DNA of 64,000 bases from Gemmatimonas sp. (GCA_011390935.1 JAABRL010000019.1:1-64000), one strand, 5' to 3'. Shown: positions 1 through 7,613, counted from the first letter of the stretch. A program made the numbers and translations. Notes: a model not told the origin generated them from the sequence alone.

Positions 1-54
1 GCCTGCGGTGTTATGTAGCGCGTGGACGCTGTATATGGCCGGCCTTGCAGTGAT

Positions 55-80
55 TCCCCGCAGTAGAATTCACGTTATGC
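55..80 (+). other. right half of an attC-like site
   Basis: The segment CCCGCAGTAGAATTCACG runs into GTTATGC at 74-80. It closely resembles the right arm of the clearer attC site at 4500-4590, which has CCGCAGTAGAACGCAAC then GTTAGGC. The left arm would lie mostly before the window. I infer that the window starts inside an integron recombination site; the kinase gene ends 27 bases further on. Confidence 0.4.
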
Positions 81-106
81 GGACACGGACACCCGCGAGC
101 GCAAGC

Positions 107-1756
107 TCAGCGCGTTTCGTCGGGCTGCTCAGCGTCCAAGGTAGATCGCCAGCTCTCGAGCGCCCGCACGCGGTGTTCGAGCGCCGCGAGCCGATCCGGC
201 GTGGCAGGCGAGGCGGCCGTTACCCCTGCCGCAGGTGATCGTGACGCGGCGCGCACGCCGCTTCGTGGCGCACCGGGGTTGCTCGGCGTGGCCGCCGAGA
301 GCCGCCGCGCTTCCCGTGCCATCGCCCGCCTGAGCAGCCACTGCCCCGGCCTGCGGAGCCAGAATGCGCGGGACAGCCGCTCCGCCAACGGCATCCGACG
401 AGGGTCGCGCAGGATCAGCACGAAGCCAACGCCGCAGCAAGCGAGACCATTGAACAACAAGGCCAAACCCAGCGGCCCGCTTCGGTATTCATTCGGACGC
501 ACCTCGTCACGAAGCGCGAACGCACCGACGACGGACACGACGCCGATGACCAGCATCACGACCGCCGTCCTCAACGAAGCGCGTCGATCGCGCCGCAGCT
601 CGGGGTCGAGCCGCCCCGCCTCCCGCGCGGAGGCGGCCTCGTCCATCTCCGCCCGGAGTCCGCGGTCGACGGTGGCCGCATCGAATCCCAGTCGTTGGAG
701 CCGCGCGGCATCCCCGAGCGCCAGGCCGAGCCGGGCCAGCAGCACGGCGACGATGACCACCGCGGGCACGAGCGGGTCGATCGTCTGGAACTGGCGCTCA
801 ACCACCCGCGCGAACATCGCCGCCCCGAGCAGGACACTGAACGGCAGCGCCACGCTCAGCAGCATCAGCTCCCGCGAGAGCAGGCGGATCGGCAGCGGAA
901 TCTCGGGCGACGCCAGCTCTGCGTCGTCCAGCGCCGTGGCGAGCGCACTCGCATCCGCGAAGCGCGCCGCCGGATCCTTGGCGAGGCAGCGGTCCACCGC
1001 GTCGATCAGCGCCGGCGGCAGGTCGCTCCGCATCGTGCCGATCGACGGCAGCGTCTCCGTCAGTTGTCGCATGAGGATGCGCGGTGCGCTGTCCCCACCC
1101 ATCGCCGTCCGCCCGGTGAGTGCATACCACATCACCAAGCCCAGGCTGTAGACGTCGCTGCGTCCGTCGATGACGTCGCCGCTGGCCTGCTCTGGGCTCA
1201 TGTACTCGGGCGTCCCGACGATCTCGCCGGCGCGGGTGAGCCCATCGCGGGCGGGCGCGACATCGCTGCGCCGCGCCACGCCGAAGTCCATCACGAGCGC
1301 GCGATTGGTCGCGCGGTCGAGCATGATGTTGTCCGGCTTGATGTCCCGGTGTACCGTCCCGCGCCCGTGCGCGTAGGCGAGGGCATAGGCGACATCGTGC
1401 ATCAGCCGCACGGCGTCGCGCGCCGTCAACGGGCCGCTGCGCCTCACGCGCTCGGCGAGGCTCTCGCCTTCCACGTAGCCCATCGCGAAGGCCAGAACAT
1501 CATCGTGCTCCTCGACCGCGTACACCGGCACGATGTTCGGGTGCGAGAACGAGGCCGCCGTGCGCGACTCGCGCAGGAAGCGGTCGCGCAGCGAGGGGTC
1601 GGCGGCGAAGGCCGGCGGCAGCACCTTGAGCGCGACGAGGCGATCCAGCGCGCGCTCGCGGGCCAGAAACACGGCGCCCATTCCGCCGCGCCCAAGCTCG
1701 CGTTTCAGCTGGTAGCGGTCGCCGAGCTGACGCTGCAGCTGGTCATGGTCGGTCAC
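107..1756 (-). CDS. Membrane-anchored Ser/Thr protein kinase (Pkn/Hanks type)
   Basis: The predicted 549-residue protein has a complete N-terminal kinase domain. The glycine loop GRGGMG lies near residues 22-27, the ATP lysine in VALKVL near residue 44, the catalytic loop HRDIKPDN has its Asp near 138, DFG is near 157-159, and the activation-segment motif GTPEYMSPEQ follows. After the domain come two pairs of hydrophobic helices and a short Pro/Ala-rich tail, so the kinase is membrane tethered with a cytosolic catalytic part. The GTG start at 1756 is preferred because GAGGAG lies upstream at 1769-1774. A longer in-frame start at 1903 would overlap the small gene at 1810-1899. The substrate is unknown. 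Confidence 0.9.
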   Translation of the reverse strand: MTDHDQLQRQLGDRYQLKRELGRGGMGAVFLARERALDRLVALKVLPPAFAADPSLRDRFLRESRTAASFSHPNIVPVYAVEEHDDVLAFAMGYVEGESLAERVRRSGPLTARDAVRLMHDVAYALAYAHGRGTVHRDIKPDNIMLDRATNRALVMDFGVARRSDVAPARDGLTRAGEIVGTPEYMSPEQASGDVIDGRSDVYSLGLVMWYALTGRTAMGGDSAPRILMRQLTETLPSIGTMRSDLPPALIDAVDRCLAKDPAARFADASALATALDDAELASPEIPLPIRLLSRELMLLSVALPFSVLLGAAMFARVVERQFQTIDPLVPAVVIVAVLLARLGLALGDAARLQRLGFDAATVDRGLRAEMDEAASAREAGRLDPELRRDRRASLRTAVVMLVIGVVSVVGAFALRDEVRPNEYRSGPLGLALLFNGLACCGVGFVLILRDPRRMPLAERLSRAFWLRRPGQWLLRRAMAREARRLSAATPSNPGAPRSGVRAASRSPAAGVTAASPATPDRLAALEHRVRALESWRSTLDAEQPDETR

Positions 1757-1809
1757 GGGTGACAGCAGCTCCTCGCAGGTTGAGGACGGACGGTGAGGCG
1801 GCAACGCGA

Positions 1810-1899
1810 TCAGCCGCCGAAAACCACGCGATACGGCAACATTCCGACGGCCAATCCCAGTGCCATCCCAATGCCAAACCGCTTGTTCCCCTGGTTCAC
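1810..1899 (-). CDS. Very small glycine-rich membrane peptide (29 aa)
   Basis: This is a 29-codon frame beginning with GTG and preceded by CGGAGA about eight bases upstream. The peptide starts with a short basic segment (NQGNKRF) followed by an alternating small/hydrophobic stretch, GIGMALGLAVGM. That matches the N-terminal half of the widespread small glycine-zipper hypothetical proteins, which are usually about twice this length. It sits 54 bases before the kinase start on the same strand, so the two may be cotranscribed. Its short length makes it a tentative call. The clean ribosome-binding site and non-random composition are the evidence. Confidence 0.5.
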   Translation of the reverse strand: MNQGNKRFGIGMALGLAVGMLPYRVVFGG

Positions 1900-1942
1900 G
1901 CACGATCTCCGGTTGATGAGGGCTGCTGCAGACACGCCGTGC

Positions 1943-2134
1943 TCAGCGACGCGTCCCCTCGCGCCGCGCGATGGTGCCGAACGACACGGCCCCTGCGATG
2001 GTCCAGGGGAAGGCGTTGAACCCCTCGACTTGAAACAGGAGGCCGAAGGCCGCTGCGGCGAAGAGCAGGGCCGTCACGGTGCGGCCCCACTCGATGAAGT
2101 CGCGGTCACTGTGGGTTTCCGAGGAGTCGGTCAT
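1943..2134 (-). CDS. Small membrane protein of unknown function (63 aa)
   Basis: The frame from the ATG at 2134 encodes an acidic, polar N-terminus (TDSSETHSDRDF). A hydrophobic helix around residues 18-35 and a second apolar stretch around 40-52 follow, and the protein ends in a basic tail. The topology suggests a two-helix inner-membrane peptide. The longer frame from 2290 adds only Arg-rich, shadow-like sequence and was not used. It lies upstream of the 29-residue peptide and the kinase on the same strand, a plausible three-gene unit. No family is recognised. Confidence 0.55.
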   Translation of the reverse strand: MTDSSETHSDRDFIEWGRTVTALLFAAAAFGLLFQVEGFNAFPWTIAGAVSFGTIARREGTRR

Positions 2135-2165
2135 TGAGCAACCAAACGAAAGAGGGCTTGGCCGA

Positions 2166-2789
2166 TCACGATGCTGACCGGAAGGACGTCGTGCGGCGAT
2201 GCAGACAGGGATGCTGCCCCGCACGGCCTTGGTCAAGGCGACACGGGCAGGAAGCGTTCGTCCCCAGCGGGAGCGCCGCTTGGACCGCACCGTCGCCGTC
2301 GCTGTCCACAGCAGCGTCCCCCATCATGAAGCAGCCGTCGCAGGAGAGGATGTACCCCACGTCGAACGCTGCCTCCGGGTTCCGGGGATCGTTGGGGTCG
2401 AGGATGCCGATTGGAAACAGAGGAAGACCCACTGGCACCGCCGCGCATCCCCGGGGTCCGCACACGCCACCGGCCTGCGTGAAGATCAGGAGGTCGTTGC
2501 CGCTGCCATCACGCGTGAACACCGAGAACGGCTGGCCACTGTAGCACAGCGGAGCCCCTGCCCCGCTGAAGCCGTACTGGATCGTGCTGTTGGGCAGGGC
2601 CTGCGAGGTGGCCGGGGTGAAGACGCCGAAGTAGCGGTCGATTCCCTGGTCGTAGAGCTCCTGGAACACTGCCGTCCCGGTCGGCTCCTCCGGCGACGTG
2701 GCACCCTGCGTGCTGCAGCCGGCCGTGGCGAAGAGAAGACTCACCGTGATCGTTCGTGCGAGCATCGACGCGTGCTTCGTCGTGGGCAT
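2166..2789 (-). CDS. Secreted lipoprotein of unknown function
   Basis: The 207-residue product starts at the ATG at 2789, seven bases after AGGAG. It has a signal peptide and a lipobox ending TAGC, which places the acylated Cys at residue 25. The mature part is polar with several Cys residues (GVCGPRGC, LSCDGC) and a DSDGDG segment that could bind calcium. The last 30 residues are Arg/Ser/Cys-rich and unlike the rest, so the natural stop may have been lost or a frameshift may exist near 2260. No domain is recognised. Confidence 0.6.
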   Translation of the reverse strand: MPTTKHASMLARTITVSLLFATAGCSTQGATSPEEPTGTAVFQELYDQGIDRYFGVFTPATSQALPNSTIQYGFSGAGAPLCYSGQPFSVFTRDGSGNDLLIFTQAGGVCGPRGCAAVPVGLPLFPIGILDPNDPRNPEAAFDVGYILSCDGCFMMGDAAVDSDGDGAVQAALPLGTNASCPCRLDQGRAGQHPCLHRRTTSFRSAS

Positions 2790-3184
2790 TCTCGTACTCC
2801 TGGGTGCGGAACGGAACTCTGAACTCACACCGGAAGTTCACCAACCACAGGGTATTCCTCAGTCGGCCGGCGACGGAACTTCGCGTAAGCAACGCCCCGA
2901 CCGCATGATCACGGCCGCTCCCTCGGCGCAACGTCCTGGGCCCCTCAGCGCGGCACGACACGACGGACGACCGTCCCGTCTCGCGGTCATGGACGAAGGC
3001 GAAGGACGCCGCGCATCAAGGCGGTCTGGCGAGGCCTTCGTGCGGAGGCCAAGCCCCGCTCACGGCCATCCGGAATGCCGCAGCCCTCGAGGATGAAGCT
3101 GCGGCGCGTGCCGGTCATCGCCGTCCGGTCGGCCAGTCGCCGCACCGCCACCACGAGGCCGAACTCGACGCGCGTGGTGCAGAG
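2790..3184. other. Gap without a convincing gene
   Basis: About 400 bases between the lipoprotein start and the transposase remnant. The open frames here look like compositional shadows (Arg/Pro/Ser rich, no ribosome-binding site). A promoter for the lipoprotein is expected here but no consensus boxes stand out. Confidence 0.5.
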
Positions 3185-3480
3185 CCACGGTGTCCACATG
3201 GCCAGCCGCTTCGCGTGGCAACTGGGGCAGACGTACCGCCACTTGCAGGGGAACGCGAGCAGGTATTCTTGCGTGCAGGCATCACAGCGAATGCGGGCGA
3301 AGCCGTGCAGAGCACGCTGCAGGCGAGGGACTTGTCGGCCACGTCGCCGACCACCGGACGCCGCTGGCCGTACTCGCGCGCGAAGCGGTCGTCGTACACG
3401 GTCCGCAGGCGCTGCAGCTGGTCCGACACCGCCCGAAAGAGCGGCGAGGCCTGCGGGCGTCGGGGCGTGTAGACGCCACG
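3185..3480 (-). pseudogene. IS91-family transposase remnant, N-terminal zinc-binding part
   Basis: Two overlapping reading frames together give a typical IS91/ISCR transposase N-terminus. The first frame gives YTPRRPQASPLFRAV, then YDDRFAREYGQRRPVV. After a frameshift near 3310 the next frame continues HGFARIRCDACTQEYLLAF, then CKWRYVCPSCHAKRLA. The CxxC and CPSCH cysteines are those of the zinc-binding domain that precedes the Y2 nuclease domain. The catalytic domain is absent; sequence past WTPWL no longer matches the family. It is therefore a dead fragment, probably a scar of rolling-circle transposition next to the cassette region. Confidence 0.75.
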
Positions 3481-3611
3481 CGCCGCCGGGGCCGCGCCGG
3501 GCATGCGCGCCACGGGGACCGGGGAGCGCCGAGCATACGCCTGACTCGGGTGCGGACCATCACCGTGCCGCTGCGCGACGGGCCGTTTCAACGCAGGGTC
3601 CACGCGACGCG

Positions 3612-3702
3612 GCCGAACGATGCTTGCTGCAGTCGGGCGTTGTCGGCAGCGCGCTGCGCGCGCCTCGTATTGGAGCGCCCGCTGCAGAAGCGAACGTTGA
3701 GG
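3612..3702 (+). other. attC-like site (integron cassette recombination site)
   Basis: The left end reads CCGAACGATGCTTGCTGCAG followed by TCGGGCG. The right end reads CGCCCGCTGCAGAAGCGAAC followed by GTTGAGG. The two arms are imperfectly inverted, share CTGCAG and GAAC/GTT cores, and enclose a central GC-rich palindrome (GCGCGCTGCGCGCGC-like). Length (91 bases) and architecture fit attC sites; the end motif deviates from GTTRRRY only at its last base. Confidence 0.65.
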
Positions 3703-3721
3703 CTGTAGGATAAGCCGACCT

Positions 3722-3840
3722 GCGAATCCGCCGTGTTCGGTGTAGAAAAGCCGGCGTTCACACTTGCCCCAGAATCGACGATCGCCGCCTCAGCCATGGT
3801 TTTGGTATGGGGGAAAGCAGGCCCGACGACGGTCTCTGGA
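3722..3840. repeat. Dispersed direct repeat, copy 1
   Basis: This stretch recurs at 7733-7850 with roughly three quarters of bases identical by eye. Both copies share CCGTGTTCGGTG, GAAAAGCCGGCGTTCA and ACTTGCCCCAG. Each copy begins about 10-20 bases after an attC-like right end. Read on the minus strand, both give a similar peptide (SIVDTGASLNAGFS versus AIVDSGASVNAGFS), so it may descend from the end of a gene. It is the shared leading segment of two cassettes. Confidence 0.7.
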
Positions 3841-3876
3841 CTTATCCTACGGCCTCGTTATCCCGCCCCAGACCGC

Positions 3877-3905
3877 TTGACTGCGTGTATATACAGACGT
3901 ATTCT
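3877..3905 (+). promoter_or_regulatory. Promoter and operator of the brnTA cassette
   Basis: TTGACT at 3877-3882 and TATTCT at 3900-3905 are separated by 17 bases, an excellent sigma-70-type spacing. The spacer holds the perfect palindrome TGTATATACA at 3886-3895, a likely binding site for the BrnA antitoxin, which autorepresses in this family. The expected transcription start, near 3911-3912, coincides with the GTG start codon, so the messenger would be leaderless. Confidence 0.65.
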
Positions 3906-3910
3906 TCGCT

Positions 3911-4225
3911 GTGACCTTCGAATGGGACGCCGCCAAGAGTACGCGGAATCTCGCGCTGCGCGGGTTCGACTTTGAGTTCGCGTCGTTGGTGTTTGACGCC
4001 ACCTACGTCGAGTTCGACGACACGCGACGCGACTACGGAGAGCGTCGAGTGATCGCGCTTGGCCTCGCGGACGGCATCTCGCTCACAGTCGTGTTCACCG
4101 ATCGCGTTGAGTCTGAGGGAGGCGTCGTTCGGCGCCTCATCAGTGCTCGCCTCAGTAACCGCAAGGAGCGCCGACGCTATGCCGAAGCCATCGAAGACAG
4201 CCGCTCGTCAGACGAGCCCGAGTAA
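3911..4225 (+). CDS. brnT: BrnT-family type II toxin
   Basis: The 104-residue protein begins TFEWDAAKSTRNLALRGFDF, the BrnT opening (FEWD..K...N...HG..F). It continues with the family pattern GERRVIALGLADGISLTVVFTD and ends RRLISARLSNRKERRRYAEA. BrnT is a RelE-fold ribonuclease that blocks translation and is held inactive by BrnA. The gene starts with GTG without a ribosome-binding site, consistent with a leaderless transcript. It overlaps brnA by 47 bases. It is the first gene of a probable integron cassette whose attC site begins at the brnA stop. Confidence 0.9.
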   Translation: MTFEWDAAKSTRNLALRGFDFEFASLVFDATYVEFDDTRRDYGERRVIALGLADGISLTVVFTDRVESEGGVVRRLISARLSNRKERRRYAEAIEDSRSSDEPE

Positions 4226-4505
4226 AGGGCGCGCGGACCTCGCGCGCCTGCGTCGCGTGAGCGAGGCGGAAATCGCCGACACCTCACCGCGCGAGTTGCG
4301 CGACCTGCCCGACGCGATGTGGGAGCAGGTGCGCGTCGTGACGCCCTTGGAGAAGCAAGCCATTTCGATTCGCCTGGATCGCGATATTCTGGACTACTTC
4401 CGCGCGGCAGGGCCCCGCTACCAGTCGCAGATCAACGCCGTGCTGCGGAGCTATGTGGACCACGTGACCGCGGACACGCCGCCTCGCCGCAAGCGCGTGG
4501 GATAA
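4179..4505 (+). CDS. brnA: BrnA-family antitoxin
   Basis: The 108-residue protein has a variable Arg/Ser-rich N-terminus, then EAEIADTSPRELRDLPDAMW. The diagnostic C-terminal ribbon-helix-helix part follows, with ISIRLDRDILDYFRAAGP and YQSQINAVLRSYVDH. It neutralises BrnT and, as in the family, should bind its own promoter. The ATG at 4179 is used because it yields a family-length protein overlapping brnT. The TAA stop lies inside the left core of the attC-like site at 4500, typical of integron cassettes, whose genes run right into attC. Confidence 0.88.
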   Translation: MPKPSKTAARQTSPSKGRADLARLRRVSEAEIADTSPRELRDLPDAMWEQVRVVTPLEKQAISIRLDRDILDYFRAAGPRYQSQINAVLRSYVDHVTADTPPRRKRVG

Positions 4506-4590
4506 CGACCGTTGCTACTGACGGACTTGGTGCGGAAGCGCGCTGCGCGCGCAGTGGTTTGAACGTCCGCAGTAGAACGCAACGTTAGGC
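4500..4590 (+). other. attC-like site after brnTA
   Basis: The left core GGATAAC includes the brnA stop codon and the right core is GTTAGGC, an exact GTTRRRY. The outer arms pair as TAACGACCGTTGCTACTG against GAACGTCCGCAGTAGAACGC on the other side. The centre holds a GCGCGCTGCGCGCGC-like palindrome shared with the 3612 site. It is 91 bases long, the same as the previous site. Confidence 0.75.
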
Positions 4591-4644
4591 CAATGGCGGC
4601 AGTTTTGTGGTAGATTTAGGAGTCTCTCTAGCCGGCACGCAACC

Positions 4645-4851
4645 ATGTATCTGACCCTCGAAGTTGACCGCGAAACTGATGGGCGATTCATCGCCGAAGT
4701 CCCTGACCTGCCCGGTGTGCTTGCCTACGGCAGTACGCAGGACGAGGCCATCGCGCGTGCTCAGGCGCTCGCGCTGCGCGTTCTGGCCGACCGACTGGAA
4801 AATGGCGAACCCGCACCGAGCTTGTTGCCGCTCGACTTTCGCGCCGCGTAG
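4645..4851 (+). CDS. hicB: HicB-family antitoxin
   Basis: The 68-residue protein MYLTLEVDRETDGRF followed by IAEVPDLPGVLAYGST and DEAIARAQALALRVLADRL is the partial RNase-H-like fold of short HicB antitoxins. It has no additional DNA-binding domain, so any autoregulation would have to differ from that of the long HicB proteins. It precedes its toxin by 14 bases, the hicBA order. An AGGAG stands about 20 bases upstream, far for a ribosome-binding site. The pair occupies its own cassette between the attC-like sites at 4500 and 5094. Confidence 0.88.
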   Translation: MYLTLEVDRETDGRFIAEVPDLPGVLAYGSTQDEAIARAQALALRVLADRLENGEPAPSLLPLDFRAA

Positions 4852-4865
4852 CACCTCGGCGCACC

Positions 4866-5078
4866 ATGGGTGAATGGCCGTCCATGAAGGCCCGCCGCGT
4901 CTTGGCGGCGCTGCAGCGAATCGGCTGGACCATCAAGCGTGTCGCGAGTTCGCACAAAGTTCTGGCGCGGGACGGCTGGCCCGACACGGTGTTTGCGTTT
5001 CACGACGGCGAGGAAATCGGTCCGCGGATGCTCGCGCGCATCGCCAAGCAAACCGGCCTTCGCCCCGAAGACCTGTAA
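4866..5078 (+). CDS. hicA: HicA-family mRNA-interferase toxin
   Basis: The 70-residue protein contains the HicA core: KARRVLAALQRIGWTIKR, the catalytic-His segment SSHKVLARDG, then FAFHDGEEIGPRMLARIAKQ. HicA is a small double-stranded-RNA-binding-fold ribonuclease; the His in SSHK is the family's active-site residue and is intact. The likely start is the ATG at 4866, with MKARR at 4884 as an alternative. HicB, encoded just upstream, should inhibit it. The gene ends 16 bases before the next attC-like site. Confidence 0.88.
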   Translation: MGEWPSMKARRVLAALQRIGWTIKRVASSHKVLARDGWPDTVFAFHDGEEIGPRMLARIAKQTGLRPEDL

Positions 5079-5093
5079 GCCTTGTGCAGCATG

Positions 5094-5157
5094 GGCTAAC
5101 GAGACGCTGCTGCTGACAGCGCGCTGCGGTGTGCGGCAGGCGGGCGCAACGTTATGC
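5094..5157 (+). other. attC-like site after hicBA
   Basis: The left core is GGCTAAC and the right core GTTATGC, with arms TAACGAGACGCTGCTGCTGAC and GCGGCAGGCGGGCGCAACGTT that form an imperfect inverted repeat around GCGCGCTGCG. At 64 bases it is a short attC form. GTTATGC also ends the partial site at position 80. Confidence 0.65.
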
Positions 5158-5205
5158 GGGTCGGTGACGTGAACTCGACGACTAGCGAATAGTGCGCCAT
5201 TGGCG

Positions 5206-5211
5206 TATACT
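5206..5211 (+). promoter_or_regulatory. -10 element of the RelE/Xre cassette
   Basis: TATACT at 5206-5211 lies six bases before the GTG start at 5217, so transcription would begin at or next to the start codon and give a leaderless messenger, as in brnT. No good -35 box is visible 17 bases upstream; the upstream region may rely on an extended element or an activator. Confidence 0.45.
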
Positions 5212-5216
5212 TCTCA

Positions 5217-5534
5217 GTGCGCTTCATTGAGACGCCAATCTTCACGGCGACCCTCCGCCGGCATCTCGACGATGAGCAGTATCGCGCCTTGCAGGCTGCG
5301 CTGTCCTTGCGGCCGGAACAAGGAGCGCTGATCACCGGTGGTGGTGGTCTCCGCAAGCTCCGCTGGGGTGCCGAAGGTCGCGGCAAGCGCGGCGGCGTTC
5401 GGACGATCCATTACTGGGCGGCCGAGGACGGCGTGTGCTACATGCTCTACCTGTACGCGAAGAACGAACAGGGCGATCTCACCACGTCGCAGCTGCGCGC
5501 ACTCGCTCGAGTCGTGCGTGAGGAGTTCACATGA
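5217..5534 (+). CDS. RelE/HigB-superfamily toxin
   Basis: The 105-residue protein has the RelE-like layout: an N-terminal helix pair (IETPIFTATLRRHLDDEQYR), a middle LRKLRWG segment, then RGGVRTIHYWAAEDGVCYML and LYLYAKNEQGDLT. It ends in a helix (LRALARVVREEF). That is typical of the toxins paired with short Xre antitoxins (NadS-like partners), which cleave mRNA at the ribosome. The GTG at 5217 follows a -10 box directly. The stop overlaps the antitoxin start (ATGA at 5531), so the two genes are translationally coupled with toxin first. Confidence 0.82.
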   Translation: MRFIETPIFTATLRRHLDDEQYRALQAALSLRPEQGALITGGGGLRKLRWGAEGRGKRGGVRTIHYWAAEDGVCYMLYLYAKNEQGDLTTSQLRALARVVREEFT

Positions 5535-5842
5535 AAGCTGAAGCATTCGACGAGCTGCTGGCGAGCGTGCGCCAGGCGGGGGCGATTCGCCGTGGCGAAC
5601 AGAAGCCTTCGCGCACTCGGCAGTTCAAGCCCACTGATGTCAAAGCCGTTCGGGCCGACCTCGGCCAGTCGCAGGCCGAGTTTGCGCTGATGATCGGTGT
5701 CAGTGTCGCGACGCTCCGCAACTGGGAGCAGGGCCGGCGCGTGCCTGATGGTCCGGCACTCGCTCTCCTTCAGGTCGCGGCGCACAATCCGGCCGCGGTG
5801 GTGGAAGCCCTGCATCGTCCGAAGCGGCGCGGCGCGGCATAA
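5531..5842 (+). CDS. Xre-family antitoxin (HigA/NadS-like)
   Basis: The 103-residue protein has an N-terminal toxin-binding segment (KAEAFDELLASVRQAGAI). A helix-turn-helix follows: VRADLGQSQAEFALMIGVSV then TLRNWEQGRRVPDGPALALL. This matches the HigA/NadS antitoxins encoded after RelE-type toxins; it should both neutralise the toxin and repress the operon. The TAA stop falls within the left core of another attC-like half site (GCATAAC at 5837), the third time this arrangement is seen here. Confidence 0.85.
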   Translation: MKAEAFDELLASVRQAGAIRRGEQKPSRTRQFKPTDVKAVRADLGQSQAEFALMIGVSVATLRNWEQGRRVPDGPALALLQVAAHNPAAVVEALHRPKRRGAA

Positions 5843-5866
5843 CGCAGCTTGCTGCCGTCGGGCGCA
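5837..5866 (+). other. Left half of an attC-like site
   Basis: GCATAACGCAGCTTGCTGCC followed by GTCGGGCG is nearly the same as the left arm of the 3612 site (GAACGATGCTTGCTGCAGTC then GGGCG). A matching right arm (CGCCCG then GTTRRRY) is not visible in the next 300 bases, so the site appears truncated or has recombined. Confidence 0.5.
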
Positions 5867-6199
5867 GCATGAGTCCGTCGCGAGAAATCGAAGCGACTAC
5901 GTGATGAACGCGACCTCCACACATCGCGTAGGGTCGACGATCGACGTCACGGGAAGCATGTTCCTTTCGCCGTTGCTGCGTCTTCGTGATGCTCGTCGAC
6001 TGATCCTACACCGTCGTGAGAGGGCCAGCGATCCGAACAGCGCATGGTCGTCGGCAGTGGGTACGTCGCTGACCGGCCGATACTGAAACCGCGCGCGTAC
6101 GCGACTGGATTCACCGGGCCGCGTGGGGCCCATGCAGCGAATAGCGCTCGTGCGATAAACGTTCGTCGTACAAGATCCGCTCAACATTCGAGACCCGCC
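5867..6199. other. Gap without a gene
   Basis: About 330 bases between the truncated attC-like arm and the serine hydrolase start. No frame has a ribosome-binding site or protein-like composition. It probably contains the promoter of the downstream gene; no clear boxes are seen. Confidence 0.45.
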
Positions 6200-7495
6200 A
6201 TGCTCGCTGGACTTGTTTCGAGATCACCGCGCCGCACGCGGCAGGGGTTGGCGTTCGCGTACTGCGCCTTCGCCATGCTCTCGGCATGCAACACGGACAC
6301 TCCCACCGCGAACGCCCCAGGGGACACACGCGCGCCCCTTTCGGACCGCGAAGGACTTCCTGTTTCGACGCCGGCCGCCGAGGGCATCAGCGACTCCGCG
6401 CTGCAGGTCTTGATCGCCAATGCGACGGCGCAGCAGAGCGACGCCGTGGTCATTCTGCGAAACGGCAAGGTGGTGTACGAGAACTACTTTGGTCACCCCG
6501 ACGCGCCGATCCTGGCGATGTCCGCCAGCAAGTCGATCGTTGGCCTGGCGTTCGGATACCTGCTCGCGGACCACAAGCTCGCCTCGCTCGACGAACCGGT
6601 GTTGACGCAGTTCCCGACCTTCGCGGACGCCGATCCGCGCAAGGCGAGCATCACGTATCGCCTCCTGCTGTCACACAGCGCCGGCCTCGATCCGACGCGT
6701 GACATGGGCGACATCGAAGCCAATGCCTTCGAGTCGCGTACGGTCTTCGCGCCGGGGACAGGGTGGCAGTACAACAATGCGGGAGTCGATCTCCTCGCGC
6801 TGCTGGCGGGGCGTCTGGCGGGCAAGCCGATGGACCTGTACCTGAATGAGAAGCTGTTCCTCCCTATGGGCATCACGACCGTCAGTTGGATGCGCGATCG
6901 TCGGGGCGTTCCACGTGGCGCTGGGGAGATGCGGATTCGCCCGCTCGATCTGGCGAAGGTCGGACAGGCGATTCTCGATGGCGGTCAGTGGCAGGGAACG
7001 CAGGTGATCCCGTTGGACTGGATGGCCGCATCCGCGACGGCGTCGACGATGTTCGCGCCCGACTACGGGTTGCTCTGGTGGCGCCTCGTGAACTACACCG
7101 CGTTCGGCATCACCTCCGATCTGCTGACGCAGTGGAGTTCCATGGGCGCGCCGGATTCTACGATGGCAAAACTGCAACCACTCGTGGCTGAGTCATACAA
7201 CGCGCCGAACGCGATCTTCGCGGCGATGGCGGCGCGGCTGACGGCCGCAGAATACGCCGCGCTCATGAACTGGCTGGCCGCCGGCAACCACATTCCATAC
7301 TATCGTGTCCTGCAAACGAGCCGATCGAACGGTGTAGCCGCGCGAGGTTGGCTTGGACAGTACCTCACGATCTTTCCGGAGAAACAGCTCGTCGCGGTGC
7401 GCATGCGCCGAGCCATCGCGGCAGACTACGCGTCACCGACAGAGCTGAACGGCTATCGCGAATTCGAAGCGAACGTCTTCAGACTCGTACCCTAG
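6200..7495 (+). CDS. Beta-lactamase-fold serine hydrolase lipoprotein (class C family)
   Basis: The 431-residue protein starts at the ATG at 6200 with a signal peptide and lipobox ending LSAC (Cys about residue 30). The penicillin-binding/beta-lactamase class C fold is indicated by the SxxK motif SASK (Ser 108, Lys 111), followed by LLLSHSAGL, and by the YNN motif (about 191-193) of the YxN type. Members act as esterases, peptidases or peptidoglycan enzymes; true beta-lactamase activity cannot be claimed. The product should be membrane anchored and periplasmic. An attC-like site follows at 7614, so it may be a cassette gene. Confidence 0.85.
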   Translation: MLAGLVSRSPRRTRQGLAFAYCAFAMLSACNTDTPTANAPGDTRAPLSDREGLPVSTPAAEGISDSALQVLIANATAQQSDAVVILRNGKVVYENYFGHPDAPILAMSASKSIVGLAFGYLLADHKLASLDEPVLTQFPTFADADPRKASITYRLLLSHSAGLDPTRDMGDIEANAFESRTVFAPGTGWQYNNAGVDLLALLAGRLAGKPMDLYLNEKLFLPMGITTVSWMRDRRGVPRGAGEMRIRPLDLAKVGQAILDGGQWQGTQVIPLDWMAASATASTMFAPDYGLLWWRLVNYTAFGITSDLLTQWSSMGAPDSTMAKLQPLVAESYNAPNAIFAAMAARLTAAEYAALMNWLAAGNHIPYYRVLQTSRSNGVAARGWLGQYLTIFPEKQLVAVRMRRAIAADYASPTELNGYREFEANVFRLVP

Positions 7496-7613
7496 GCGTT
7501 CGGCGTCACGGTGGCGAACCGGATGGTCCGAACCCTGCTCCATACGCCCCTGACTGGCCTGGCGGAAGATCTCGAAGACATACGAGGACAGGTAGAGCTC
7601 GCGCATGGCGGCT

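Noticed and set aside
695-1762. 355-codon plus-strand frame opposite the kinase
   Set aside because: Antisense shadow of the kinase gene; composition His/Arg-rich with no family pattern.
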